From UMGS755 sp045590535 (lineage in GTDB: Bacteria; Bacillota; Clostridia; UBA1381; UBA9506), in NCBI GenBank assembly GCA_045590535.1, contig JAZNRE010000018.1, forward strand, positions 1 to 12,163: a stretch of 12,163 nt of DNA, read 5' to 3'. The position numbers were made by a program, and so were the translations under genes. Positions 1 to 9,105 of this stretch are shown here, piece by piece (the stretch's first letter is position 1; every line of letters starts with the position of its first letter). The notes under the pieces were generated by a model. The model was not told the DNA's origin, did not search any database, and saw only the letters and a list, made by a program, of their open reading frames with translations.

Positions 1-2610
<2,610 letters not shown>

Positions 2611-2852
2611 TTTGGTAAAAACAATCACTTGCTTTTTCCTGGTTCTCGGAATTACATGAGTCTTCTTCTAAATTGTATTCCCTTTACGGAAAAACTAAAT
2701 TTAAAAAGATTCACTTTGTTCAGTTATCAAGGTACATTTACGGTGTTAATACACCAGTCAATCATCATAAATTCAATGACTGATTGCTATACTAACATCT
2801 CAAAACACGGCTTGTCTATAAGTTGTTTTCCTTAAGCACGCCAACTTAAATT
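2611..2852 (-). other. Pre-23S leader, gene-free
   Basis: This is the transcribed leader between promoter P2 and the 23S 5' end, about 235-240 nt. No 16S 3' end, anti-Shine-Dalgarno sequence or tRNA can be found in it. It holds a boxA-like element at 2714-2736 and a small hairpin at 2742-2755 (GGTGT, 4-nt loop, ACACC). The segment next to the 23S 5' end probably pairs with the sequence 3' of 23S to form the usual processing stalk, but that partner lies outside the window. No protein-coding potential is convincing on either strand. Confidence 0.6.
2714..2736 (-). promoter_or_regulatory. boxA-like antitermination element in 23S leader
   Basis: On the minus strand this reads ACCTTGATAACTGAACAAAG. 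It resembles the CTTTGAAAACTGAACA-type motif common just before 23S in Bacillota rRNA operons, which serves as the NusB/NusE boxA region. Keeping it in a leader with no 16S upstream fits a need for antitermination in this separate 23S transcript. The match was judged by eye and the exact boxA core is uncertain. Confidence 0.45.
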
Positions 2853-2881
2853 ATTATAGCACAAATTCAAGCCCATGTCAA
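2853..2881 (-). promoter_or_regulatory. 23S rRNA promoter P2 (proximal)
   Basis: Minus strand: -35 TTGACA at 2881-2876, 17-bp spacer, -10 TATAAT at 2858-2853. Both hexamers match the consensus exactly. An A-rich run (2882-2903) sits directly upstream in the place of an UP element. Transcription should start near 2846, giving a leader of about 235 nt before 23S. It shares GTGCTATAATAAT around the -10, and AAAAAAGTGT upstream, with P1. Confidence 0.88.
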
Positions 2882-2951
2882 CACTTTTTTTATTTTTATT
2901 TTCACTTTATTTCTCTGCGATTTAAAGCGGCTCAAGTGGTGAGCGCATATT

Positions 2952-2981
2952 ATTATAGCACAGCAAAAACTCCTTTGTCAA
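2952..2981 (-). promoter_or_regulatory. 23S rRNA promoter P1 (distal)
   Basis: Minus strand: -35 TTGACA at 2981-2976, 18-bp spacer, -10 TATAAT at 2957-2952. Both hexamers are exact consensus, with A-tracts upstream (about 2982-3010). It lies about 100 bp upstream of P2 and about 75 bp after the stop of the deacetylase gene. Tandem P1/P2 promoters with UP-like A-tracts are the normal arrangement in front of rRNA operons, here placed in front of 23S alone. Confidence 0.88.
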
Positions 2982-3053
2982 GAGTTTTTTACACTTTTTT
3001 TGAGTTTTTTAACCCAACCCTTTCCCTCTTCTGTTTGCCGACATATGTGATTT

Positions 3054-3926
3054 TTATGTCCCCTCTAAAATTGCCCGAGCGCTTTTGCCATGCGGGCGGT
3101 TATAACGCTTTAATTCAAACAGACACAAAGGGTCCCCATATAAGAGATTCACGCCCTCTGCACAACCCAGTGACATTCGAAAACCGACTTCTTCAATCAC
3201 AACACGAGATGATTTGGAAATAAAACCAAAGGGATAGGTATAACACAGGGGTACCTTTAGGCCATGTTCTGCCATTACCGCTTGCATTTTTTGTAAATCT
3301 GCTTTTAGCATTGCCTGATATTCTGCATCTGATTCACCTTTTCTTTGCATGCTTCCTCGCCGTTTGCCATTCTGATGCAAATTATAGGTGTGGTTGCCCA
3401 AGTCCACTCTGCCGCTTTCTTCTAAATGACAAAGGTCCTGCCAGTTTAAATAGGCATAGGCAACATGTCTGTCCTGATTTTCTGTGTATACATCTGTATA
3501 AGACCCCACCACCGACAACACCGCACACAAATCATATTCTTCCAAAAGCGGCAAAACATATTCATAAAAAGATAATTGACCATCATCAAAGGTAATCATA
3601 ATCGGTTTTTCAGGCAAAGCCACCCCGTTATCCACAAAATCAATCACTTCTTGGGCAGAAACTGCTGTATACCCTTTTTCTTTCAAATATTTAAAATCGT
3701 TTTCAAGTTCTTCGGGCGAAACAACATAAGCTCCCAAAAGCCCAGGTGTTTTTAACACCTGATGATACATTAAAATAGGCAATTTTACGCCATCTGCATT
3801 CGCAGGAGACGAGGGCTGTCCAAGCCCTGCTGCCAAGCACAGAGCTAAAAGAACGAAAATCGAGACCAAAGCCGCCAACTGACTTCTGTGAACAATATAA
3901 AGACGCACAATCACACGCTCCCACAC
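3054..3926 (-). CDS. Secreted or membrane-anchored polysaccharide deacetylase (NodB/CE4 family)
   Basis: A 290-residue protein with an N-terminal hydrophobic segment (about residues 17-36) that is a signal peptide or membrane anchor, followed by a NodB-type domain. Visible motifs are MYHQV (53-57), the catalytic TFDDG (112-116, with the usual base and metal Asp), LGNHTYNLH (176-184, the His-rich metal motif H179/H184) and YPFG (231-234). Such enzymes remove N-acetyl groups from peptidoglycan, chitin-like or exopolysaccharide sugars; the substrate cannot be read here. The given GTG start is the most upstream possible, since an in-frame TGA precedes it, but it has no clear ribosome site. A GGGAG at codons 2-3 sits 9 nt before the GTG at 3906-3908, so a start there (284 aa) is a serious alternative. 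It is divergent from the M23 peptidase gene (65-bp gap). The stop lies about 75 bp before the 23S promoters, with no clear terminator between. Confidence 0.88.
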   Translation of the reverse strand: MWERVIVRLYIVHRSQLAALVSIFVLLALCLAAGLGQPSSPANADGVKLPILMYHQVLKTPGLLGAYVVSPEELENDFKYLKEKGYTAVSAQEVIDFVDNGVALPEKPIMITFDDGQLSFYEYVLPLLEEYDLCAVLSVVGSYTDVYTENQDRHVAYAYLNWQDLCHLEESGRVDLGNHTYNLHQNGKRRGSMQRKGESDAEYQAMLKADLQKMQAVMAEHGLKVPLCYTYPFGFISKSSRVVIEEVGFRMSLGCAEGVNLLYGDPLCLFELKRYNRPHGKSARAILEGT

Positions 3927-3991
3927 TCAAACATTGACTTACTATCATTTTATACTTCGTCGGGTCATATATTACTCTGGGAGGTGTTTTT

Positions 3992-5035
3992 TTGATTTTC
4001 AAAATTATAAAGTTAAAAACCATTGCATGGGTTACCGTCTGCATCGGTCTTTTGGCTGCATTCATCACAACCCCCATGGCCATACACACCGCTGTCACAG
4101 AAGAAACAAACGAAAAAAAGTTTATTAAATGGGTAGACTTTAATGTTTGTTATGAGGCTTTGAACGACTCTTTAGCCATAGACATTCAATCGCACACCGA
4201 TGAAAACACCGCCTCTTATTCATGGATCGACCTTCTTGCTTATTTAGCTGCACAGTATGGCGGTGATTTTTCTCATTATAAAAAAAGTGATTTAAAAAAA
4301 CTGACCGAACTGGCTGCCAGAGAAGAAACAACAATTGATGCTTTAGGCGCCAAGCTATCTACATATGCTTATTTTAAAGAGGCTTATGAGGCGGTTTTGG
4401 CCGGATTTGTGGGCCCCTATTCCATAGAAACCCCCGACCCTGACAATAAGGAGAACAAAATCACAACCAAAACCTATGGTCTAAAGGTTTTTTCACCTAT
4501 TGCTAAAGGATATAACTACAGCCATTATGACGATTTTGGCGTTTCCCGCTCTTATGGCTACCGAAGGCGCCATTTGGGGCATGACATGATGGGCAGCATT
4601 GGAACACCGATTGTTGCCATTGAATCCGGTATTGTGGAATGCGTAGGTTGGAATCAATATGGCGGTTGGCGCATTGGCATTCGCAGTTTTGATAAAAAAC
4701 GCTACTATTATTATGCACATCTGCGCAAAGACCACCCCTATAATGATATGTACGAAGGCAAAATTGTTACAGCAGGCGATGTCATTGGCTATCTGGGCAT
4801 GACGGGTTACAGCACCAAAGAAAATGTAAACAACATAAACACCCCTCACCTGCACTATGGTTTGCAGCTTATTTTTGATGAAGAAACGCAAAAAGATGGC
4901 ACAAATCAAATCTGGATTGATTTATATGCCATCACAAAATTATTAGAAAAAAACCGTTCTGCTGTGTATCGGGATGAGGAGGCAAAAGAATTTTACCGCA
5001 AATATAACATGTTCGAGGAGGGCACCGAGGAATGA
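3992..5035 (+). CDS. M23 family (LytM-type) peptidoglycan metallopeptidase
   Basis: A 347-residue protein with an N-terminal membrane or signal segment (about 10-32), a helical region of about 100 residues without a recognised domain, and a C-terminal LytM domain (about 185-300). Zinc-site motifs are HLGHD (H194 and D198), YAHL (H243) and the PHLHY signature (H286/H288), so the active site looks complete. Members are zinc endopeptidases that cut peptide cross-links in cell-wall peptidoglycan outside the membrane. The start is TTG, chosen because GGGAGG (3979-3984) lies 7 nt upstream and the hydrophobic segment follows directly. The gene overlaps the next one by 4 bp (ATGA), which suggests translational coupling. 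Together with the divergent deacetylase it points to envelope remodelling. Confidence 0.9.
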   Translation: MIFKIIKLKTIAWVTVCIGLLAAFITTPMAIHTAVTEETNEKKFIKWVDFNVCYEALNDSLAIDIQSHTDENTASYSWIDLLAYLAAQYGGDFSHYKKSDLKKLTELAAREETTIDALGAKLSTYAYFKEAYEAVLAGFVGPYSIETPDPDNKENKITTKTYGLKVFSPIAKGYNYSHYDDFGVSRSYGYRRRHLGHDMMGSIGTPIVAIESGIVECVGWNQYGGWRIGIRSFDKKRYYYYAHLRKDHPYNDMYEGKIVTAGDVIGYLGMTGYSTKENVNNINTPHLHYGLQLIFDEETQKDGTNQIWIDLYAITKLLEKNRSAVYRDEEAKEFYRKYNMFEEGTEE

Positions 5036-5529
5036 TTTTTAAAAATAAGCAGCCGGAGATTAAAATCGAATTTGATGCAACTTTGGTGTGCATTGCTTCT
5101 AAAGAAAACAACGCCGTCACCATGACCGCTTTGTTTGATGCACTGGCACAGGAACAAGTTAATGTGGATGTAATCAGTTTAATTCCCTCACATCCCTTTT
5201 GGGGCGGTCTTTCCTTTTCAGTTTGTGATTGCGACTTTGCAAAAGTGTTAAAAAGCATTGCCCAGCTCAAACAAATCTACACGCCGGTTGATATTGAGGT
5301 TTGCGGCGGTTACACCAAAATTGTTTTGCGGGGCGAAAACTTTCCGCACGAAACCGGCATTGTTGCAAACTTCTTCAAATCAATGCAAAAAGCCGGCACA
5401 GAGCCGGCGCTCATTTCTTCTTCAGATACAACCATTGCTGCCTTAATCCGCACAGAAGAGCTGGATAAAACTGTGACCGCTTTAGAGTCGTTTTTTCCTA
5501 ATGCTACGGTTGGCTATGCAAATTCATGA
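5032..5529 (+). CDS. Tandem ACT-domain protein, aspartokinase-regulatory-like
   Basis: A 165-residue protein that consists of two ACT domains (about residues 17-82 and 95-158) and nothing else. The second half (NFPHETGIVANFFKSMQKAG, then a short SSSDTTIAALI strand) strongly resembles the C-terminal regulatory part of LysC-type aspartate kinases, where ACT pairs bind lysine or threonine. No kinase domain is present, so it is presumably a ligand-binding regulatory protein. Its ligand is unknown. Its ATG overlaps the TGA of the M23 gene (ATGA), and the ribosome site GGAGGG (5017-5022) lies inside the 3' end of that gene. Coupling to a cell-wall peptidase is unexpected; a link through diaminopimelate or lysine supply to the wall is only a guess. 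Confidence 0.82.
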   Translation: MIFKNKQPEIKIEFDATLVCIASKENNAVTMTALFDALAQEQVNVDVISLIPSHPFWGGLSFSVCDCDFAKVLKSIAQLKQIYTPVDIEVCGGYTKIVLRGENFPHETGIVANFFKSMQKAGTEPALISSSDTTIAALIRTEELDKTVTALESFFPNATVGYANS

Positions 5530-5607
5530 TCTAGAGCCTTTAACAAGGCAGAAGATTCTTTCTCTAAATCAACCCTTTACTACAGAAAAAATATTTTTAA
5601 AAAAGGC
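5530..5607 (+). other. Short spacer with a weak hairpin after the ACT gene
   Basis: Between the ACT stop and the tRNA promoter there is only a small hairpin, GCCTT-TAAC-AAGGC (5536-5549), without a T-run. It may mark the end of the M23-ACT transcript, but it is not a convincing intrinsic terminator. The rest is A/T-rich and no gene is seen. Confidence 0.3.
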
Positions 5608-5636
5608 TTGAAATTTAATTCAGGTTGTGGTAGAAT
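5608..5636 (+). promoter_or_regulatory. Promoter for tRNA-Glu
   Basis: TTGAAA (5608-5613), a 17-bp spacer and TAGAAT (5631-5636). The -10 is followed by about 30 nt to the tRNA 5' end at 5667. Spacing and hexamers fit a sigma-A type promoter, and its place directly upstream of an isolated tRNA gene supports it. Confidence 0.7.
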
Positions 5637-5666
5637 GTCTATGTTATATGGATAGCACATGCAAAC

Positions 5667-5741
5667 GGCCTGTTGGTCAAGCGGTTAAGACGCCGCCCTC
5701 TCAAGGCGGAATCGGGGGTTCGATTCCCCCACGGGTCACCA
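5667..5741 (+). tRNA. tRNA-Glu (anticodon CUC), CCA encoded
   Basis: A full cloverleaf can be drawn. The acceptor stem is 5667-5673 with 5731-5737 (two G-U pairs). The D arm is GTC/GAC at 5676-5691. The anticodon stem is CCGCC/GGCGG at 5693-5709, with loop CTCTCAA and anticodon CTC at 5700-5702. The variable loop is 4 nt. The T arm is GGGGG-TTCGATT-CCCCC at 5714-5730. Discriminator A5738 is followed by an encoded CCA. The body matches bacterial tRNA-Glu. CUC is the accessory isoacceptor reading GAG; a UUC species should exist elsewhere. It stands alone with its own promoter and terminator. Confidence 0.95.
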
Positions 5742-5743
5742 AC

Positions 5744-5783
5744 AAAAAACGCACTTTTGTCTACCGACAAAGGTGCGTTTTTT
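5744..5783 (+). terminator. Rho-independent terminator of tRNA-Glu
   Basis: A 13-bp stem (5749-5761 with 5766-5778, one G-T wobble) with loop TACC is followed by a T-run (5778-5783) and preceded by an A-run. It lies 3 nt after the tRNA CCA end. The A and T flanks could let it act on both strands. Confidence 0.88.
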
Positions 5784-5784
5784 G

Positions 5785-5953
5785 AATGATGTTTGCCTTT
5801 GGCAAATGATGTTGGCTTAGCCAATGATGACGGCTAGGCCTAATGATGTCGCTTCGCTAATGTTTTGGGGCGAACATCGTATCATTGCGACCGACGGGAG
5901 CAACATCATGATGCGGAGCATAACATCATATCGTCGAAAGGCGATGCATCATT
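5785..5953. repeat. Array of small hairpin repeats built on AATGATGT
   Basis: On the plus strand the word AATGATGT or a near copy recurs at 5785, 5805, 5823, 5842 and, degenerate, 5859 (period 17-20). Each gap is filled by a small palindrome: TTGCC-TTT-GGCAA, TGGC-TTA-GCCA, GGC-TA-GGCC and GCTTCGC. From about 5873 to 5953 the same word appears on the opposite strand (ACATCAT at 5903 and 5923, GCATCATT at 5946, degenerate forms near 5874-5886), again with palindromic fillers such as ATGC-GGA-GCAT (5910-5920). The array is therefore two head-to-head halves. The fillers differ from each other while the linker word is kept. It codes for nothing convincing and sits between the tRNA terminator and the S23-type gene. 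Confidence 0.8.
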
Positions 5954-6000
5954 GAAACATACTAACTTTATGATCTAATTTGCCAAAGGAGGCGATTGTT

Positions 6001-6363
6001 ATGAAAGAAAACAAACTTGCGGAGCTTTCAATGGATTTTTCTGTTGACATTATAAATCTCGTTAAATACTTAAAATCAAACCACGAATCCATCATTTCTA
6101 ACCAAATTGGAAGAAGCGGCACAAGCATCGGTGCCAACATCCATGAAGCGCAATATGCGCAAGGTAAGAAAGATTTTATTTCAAAACTTGAAATCGCACT
6201 CAAAGAGGCAAGCGAAACAGGATATTGGCTGGAGTTGCTTTTTAGAACGAAGTATATCGATGAACAAACTTTTAAGTCGCTATCCTCTAAATGTTCATCA
6301 CTTCGAGTGATGCTGATTGCTTCTTGCAAGACCGCAAAACAAAATATGGATAAACAAGAATGA
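6001..6363 (+). CDS. Four-helix-bundle protein of the 23S rRNA IVS (S23) family
   Basis: A 120-residue, almost all-helical protein. The family signature IGRSGTSIGANIHEAQ lies at 36-51, with a second conserved helix, SKLEIALKEASETGYWLELL, at 61-80. This is the S23 / 23S rRNA-intervening-sequence protein family, first found as reading frames inside 23S IVSs, whose members form small four-helix bundles that pentamerise in known structures. Its molecular role is not settled. The ATG at 6001 was chosen because AAAGGAGG (5985-5992) lies 8 nt upstream; an in-frame TTG at 5980 would overlap that site. The gene is not inside the rRNA but directly after the hairpin array, about 3.4 kb from a 23S with an IVS. 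An intrinsic terminator follows at 6413, inside the end of the convergent tex gene. Confidence 0.92.
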   Translation: MKENKLAELSMDFSVDIINLVKYLKSNHESIISNQIGRSGTSIGANIHEAQYAQGKKDFISKLEIALKEASETGYWLELLFRTKYIDEQTFKSLSSKCSSLRVMLIASCKTAKQNMDKQE

Positions 6364-6400
6364 CTAAACGCTTATCCCGGTGTTTTGTTAGAATCCCATC

Positions 6401-8575
6401 TCACTTTTGATTACCTGCTGTATTATCAGCAGGTTTTTTCATTGTGAGAGAAATTCGTTTTTTGTTAACATCCACGCCTAAAACCCAAACGGTGACAATG
6501 TCGCCCACCTTCAGCACTTCAGAAGGATGTTTAATGTAACGATTGGTGATTTGCGAGATGTGCACAAGTCCGTCCTGATGCACGCCGATATCCACAAAAA
6601 CGCCAAAATCAATAACATTTCGCACGGTACCCTTAAGCTCCATGCCCTCTTTTAAATCCTTCATATCCATAACATCGGTGCGAAGCATGGGTGGCGGCAA
6701 TTCGTCACGCAGGTCACGACCGGGCTTCATCAGTTCGCCCACAATGTCACGCAGGGTGGGCACACCAACGCCGCACATTTCTGCAACCTTGCCCTCGCCT
6801 GCTTCTTTTACCTTATCTCTTAATTCTCCCAATTTACCTGCCGCTACATCCTGATTGCTATAAGAGAAAATCTCTAACAACTGTTTTGCCGCATCATAAG
6901 ACTCCGGATGCACAGAGGTGTTATCCAGCACATTTTTAGCACCGGGAATGCGTAAAAAGCCGGCGCACTGCTCATAGGCCTTAGGGCCTAGCTTGCTGAC
7001 TTTTTTAAGACCACTTCTTGCTATGAAGGCACCGTTTTCTTCACGGTAGGTCACAATGTTTTTCGCCACCGTGCTGCTTAAGCCGCTGACATGGGATAAA
7101 AGCGAAGCCGATGCCGTGTTTAAATCAACGCCAACCCGATTGACGCAATCTTCAACAACGCCGCCCAAGGTTTCATCCAACCGTTTTTCAGAAACATCGT
7201 GCTGATATTGACCCACACCAACGGATTTGGGGTCAATTTTAACCAGTTCTGAAAGAGGGTCCTGCATACGCCGGGCAATGGATACAGCACTTCTTAAAGA
7301 AACATCAAAATCAGGGAATTCCTGAGCACCTAATTTTGAGGCTGAATAAACGGAAGCGCCTGCCTCGTTAACAACCATATAGGCAACCTCGTGGTCAATC
7401 TCTTTAATTAAATCAGCAACAAAAATTTCTGATTCTTTTGAAGCGGTGCCGTTACCAATGGCAATGGCAGTGACACCATGCTTTTTAATGAGAGCTTTTA
7501 ATTTTGTCTTTGCCTCTTCGGTTTTGTTTTGCGGTGGCGTGGGATAGACCACTGTTGTATCCAGCACCTTACCCGTTGCATCCACAACCGCAATCTTACA
7601 ACCCGTACGGTAAGCCGGGTCAAGCCCCAGAGTGATTTTGCCCTTAACCGGTGGCTGCATTAAAAGCTGTTTTAAATTCACGCCGAAAATTTTAATGGCC
7701 TGCTCCCCTGCCATGTCTGTGAGCTCTGAGCGCAATTCCCGCTCCATCGAGGGAAAAATCAGGCGCTTATAAGAATCGGCTATGGCGTCTTCCATGGCTT
7801 TTTTACCAAGGCTCTCGCCCTGAATAAACATAGAGTAAAGCATTGAAATCATGGTTTCTTCACTCACATCAATGCTCACTTTTAAAAACTCTTCTTTTTC
7901 ACCGCGGTTCATGGCCAAAACTCTGTGAGACGGCACTTTTGAAACCGGCTCAGCATAGTCATAATACATGGCATAAACCGAATCTTCTTCTTTGGCATTA
8001 ACCGAGCGAATCACCGCTGATTTATGCATATATTCCCGCAGCATAGCCCGAGCCTCCGGGCTGTCTGACACCATTTCGGCAATAATATCCATAGCGCCCA
8101 AAATGGCCTCTTCTGCTGAATTGACGCCTTTTTCTTCATTGATGTATCGAGCAGCTAAATCCTCTAAATTGCCCTCTTTTTCCTTTTGCAAATAAATGAG
8201 GTTAGCCAGCGGCTCAAGGCCTTTTTCTTTGGCAACGGTGGCACGGGTCCGGCGCTTTTGCTTGTAAGGGCGGTAAATATCTTCAAGCCGGGCCAAAGTG
8301 GTAGCCTCGTTAATGCTTTGCATAATTTTATCCGTCATTTTTTCCTGCTCTGTGATGGATGAAATAATTTCTTCTTTTCTCTTTTCCAGATTGCGCAAAT
8401 AGGTGAGCCGTTCGTGCAGCTCACGAAGCACCTGGTCATCGCAAGAGCCTGTCATTTCCTTACGATAACGAGCAATGAAAGGAATGGTGTTATCGGCATC
8501 AATCAAATCCACAATGTTCTGTGTGTAGGTTTTTTGAATTTTAAATTCATCTGATAAAATTTTAATAATGTCCAT
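6401..8575 (-). CDS. tex: Tex, RNA-binding transcriptional accessory protein
   Basis: A 724-residue protein, full length for the family. It shows the N-terminal Tex helical region (about 1-190), a YqgF/RNase H-like domain beginning at GKITLGLDPAYRTGCKIAVV (312-331), helix-hairpin-helix repeats (about 455-560, with VGVDLNTAS) and a C-terminal S1 RNA-binding domain (641-713, VIDFGVFVDIG). Tex is a conserved cytoplasmic nucleic-acid-binding protein related to eukaryotic Spt6, with roles in transcription and RNA metabolism that are not fully defined. The ATG has a ribosome site GGAG (8586-8583) 7 nt upstream. The gene starts 24 bp after the end of dtd on the same strand, so the two are probably cotranscribed. 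The end converges on the S23-type gene with 37 bp between stop codons. No tex terminator was found, so antisense transcription into that gene is possible. Confidence 0.97.
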   Translation of the reverse strand: MDIIKILSDEFKIQKTYTQNIVDLIDADNTIPFIARYRKEMTGSCDDQVLRELHERLTYLRNLEKRKEEIISSITEQEKMTDKIMQSINEATTLARLEDIYRPYKQKRRTRATVAKEKGLEPLANLIYLQKEKEGNLEDLAARYINEEKGVNSAEEAILGAMDIIAEMVSDSPEARAMLREYMHKSAVIRSVNAKEEDSVYAMYYDYAEPVSKVPSHRVLAMNRGEKEEFLKVSIDVSEETMISMLYSMFIQGESLGKKAMEDAIADSYKRLIFPSMERELRSELTDMAGEQAIKIFGVNLKQLLMQPPVKGKITLGLDPAYRTGCKIAVVDATGKVLDTTVVYPTPPQNKTEEAKTKLKALIKKHGVTAIAIGNGTASKESEIFVADLIKEIDHEVAYMVVNEAGASVYSASKLGAQEFPDFDVSLRSAVSIARRMQDPLSELVKIDPKSVGVGQYQHDVSEKRLDETLGGVVEDCVNRVGVDLNTASASLLSHVSGLSSTVAKNIVTYREENGAFIARSGLKKVSKLGPKAYEQCAGFLRIPGAKNVLDNTSVHPESYDAAKQLLEIFSYSNQDVAAGKLGELRDKVKEAGEGKVAEMCGVGVPTLRDIVGELMKPGRDLRDELPPPMLRTDVMDMKDLKEGMELKGTVRNVIDFGVFVDIGVHQDGLVHISQITNRYIKHPSEVLKVGDIVTVWVLGVDVNKKRISLTMKKPADNTAGNQK
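6413..6439 (+). terminator. Terminator of the S23-type gene, embedded in the tex 3' end
   Basis: ACCTGCTG (6413-6420), loop TATTAT, CAGCAGGT (6427-6434), then a run of six T ending at 6439. This is a good intrinsic terminator on the plus strand, about 50 nt after the S23-type stop codon. It lies inside the last codons of the convergent tex gene, so the same DNA also encodes the PADNTAG tail of Tex. On the minus strand no T-run follows the stem, so tex itself is not terminated here. Confidence 0.8.
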
Positions 8576-8599
8576 TTTTCTTCTCCGTTCCTTTCTGCG

Positions 8600-9049
8600 T
8601 TAAAAAAGCTTTTTTGAGTCTAATAAAAGCGTGACGGGTCCGTCGTTTAAAAGCTCTACTTTCATATCGGCACCAAAGATGCCCTGCTCAACATGATGCC
8701 CTTTTTCTTTTAGATAGGCTATAAATTTTTCATACATTTCTTTGGCATAATCAGGTCTGCCTGCCGCTGTGAAGCTTGGCCTTTTCCCTTTGCGGCAATC
8801 ACCAAACAGGGTGAATTGTGAAACCACCAAAATCTCGCCCGAAACATCTTCGGCGCTAAGGTTCATTTTGCCGTTTTCATCTTCAAAAATGCGAAGCCCC
8901 ATAACCTTATCAGCCAAATAGGTGATGTCATTTTGGTCATCCTCATCACACACGCCTAAAAAAAGCAAAAGTCCCTTGCCGATTTTTCCCACAAGCTCGC
9001 CTTCAACCCGAACCGATGCATGATGCACTCTTTGCAACACTGCTCTCAT
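8600..9049 (-). CDS. dtd: D-aminoacyl-tRNA deacylase
   Basis: A 149-residue protein, the standard length. It starts with the typical MRAVLQRV and carries both active-site motifs: SQFTLFGD (77-84) and NDGPVT (135-140, with the Gly-cisPro dipeptide that excludes L-amino acids). It hydrolyses D-aminoacyl-tRNAs and Gly-tRNA-Ala in the cytoplasm, preventing D-amino acids from entering translation. The ATG at 9047-9049 was chosen over an in-frame GTG five codons upstream because it gives the family's usual N-terminus; neither start has a strong ribosome site. tex follows after 24 bp on the same strand. Confidence 0.95.
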   Translation of the reverse strand: MRAVLQRVHHASVRVEGELVGKIGKGLLLFLGVCDEDDQNDITYLADKVMGLRIFEDENGKMNLSAEDVSGEILVVSQFTLFGDCRKGKRPSFTAAGRPDYAKEMYEKFIAYLKEKGHHVEQGIFGADMKVELLNDGPVTLLLDSKKLF

Positions 9050-9105
9050 ACTGTTTACCGTCACTTTCTAACTATAATTTTTGGCGGATCATCCGCTTAC
9101 TGTTT

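Noticed and set aside
3934..3973. Possible promoters in the deacetylase-peptidase spacer (TTGACT 3934, TATACT 3951, TATATT 3968)
   Set aside because: The hexamers cannot be paired at a normal 16-18 bp spacing on either strand.
3703..4098. Minus-strand frame of 131 codons spanning the divergent region
   Set aside because: It overlaps the deacetylase and peptidase coding regions out of frame and shows no recognisable domain.
4140..5270. Minus-strand frames opposite the peptidase and ACT genes
   Set aside because: They are shadows of well-supported plus-strand genes.
5639..5824. Minus-strand frame containing GNRTPDSALRGRRLNRLTNR
   Set aside because: It is antisense to tRNA-Glu and its terminator, a well-known false protein arising from tRNA sequence.
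5785..5953. CRISPR array
   Set aside because: The spacing is only 17-20 bp, the fillers are short palindromes rather than unique spacers, the orientation flips midway, and there are no cas genes.
5949..6329. Minus-strand frame of 126 codons opposite the S23-type gene
   Set aside because: It mirrors a clear family member on the plus strand and has no ribosome site of its own.
6642..8195. Plus-strand frames opposite tex
   Set aside because: They are low-complexity shadows of the Tex coding sequence.
9084..9096. Hairpin GCGGA-TCA-TCCGC between the membrane protein gene and dtd
   Set aside because: The stem is only 5 bp and has no T-run on the minus strand, so it is not called a terminator.
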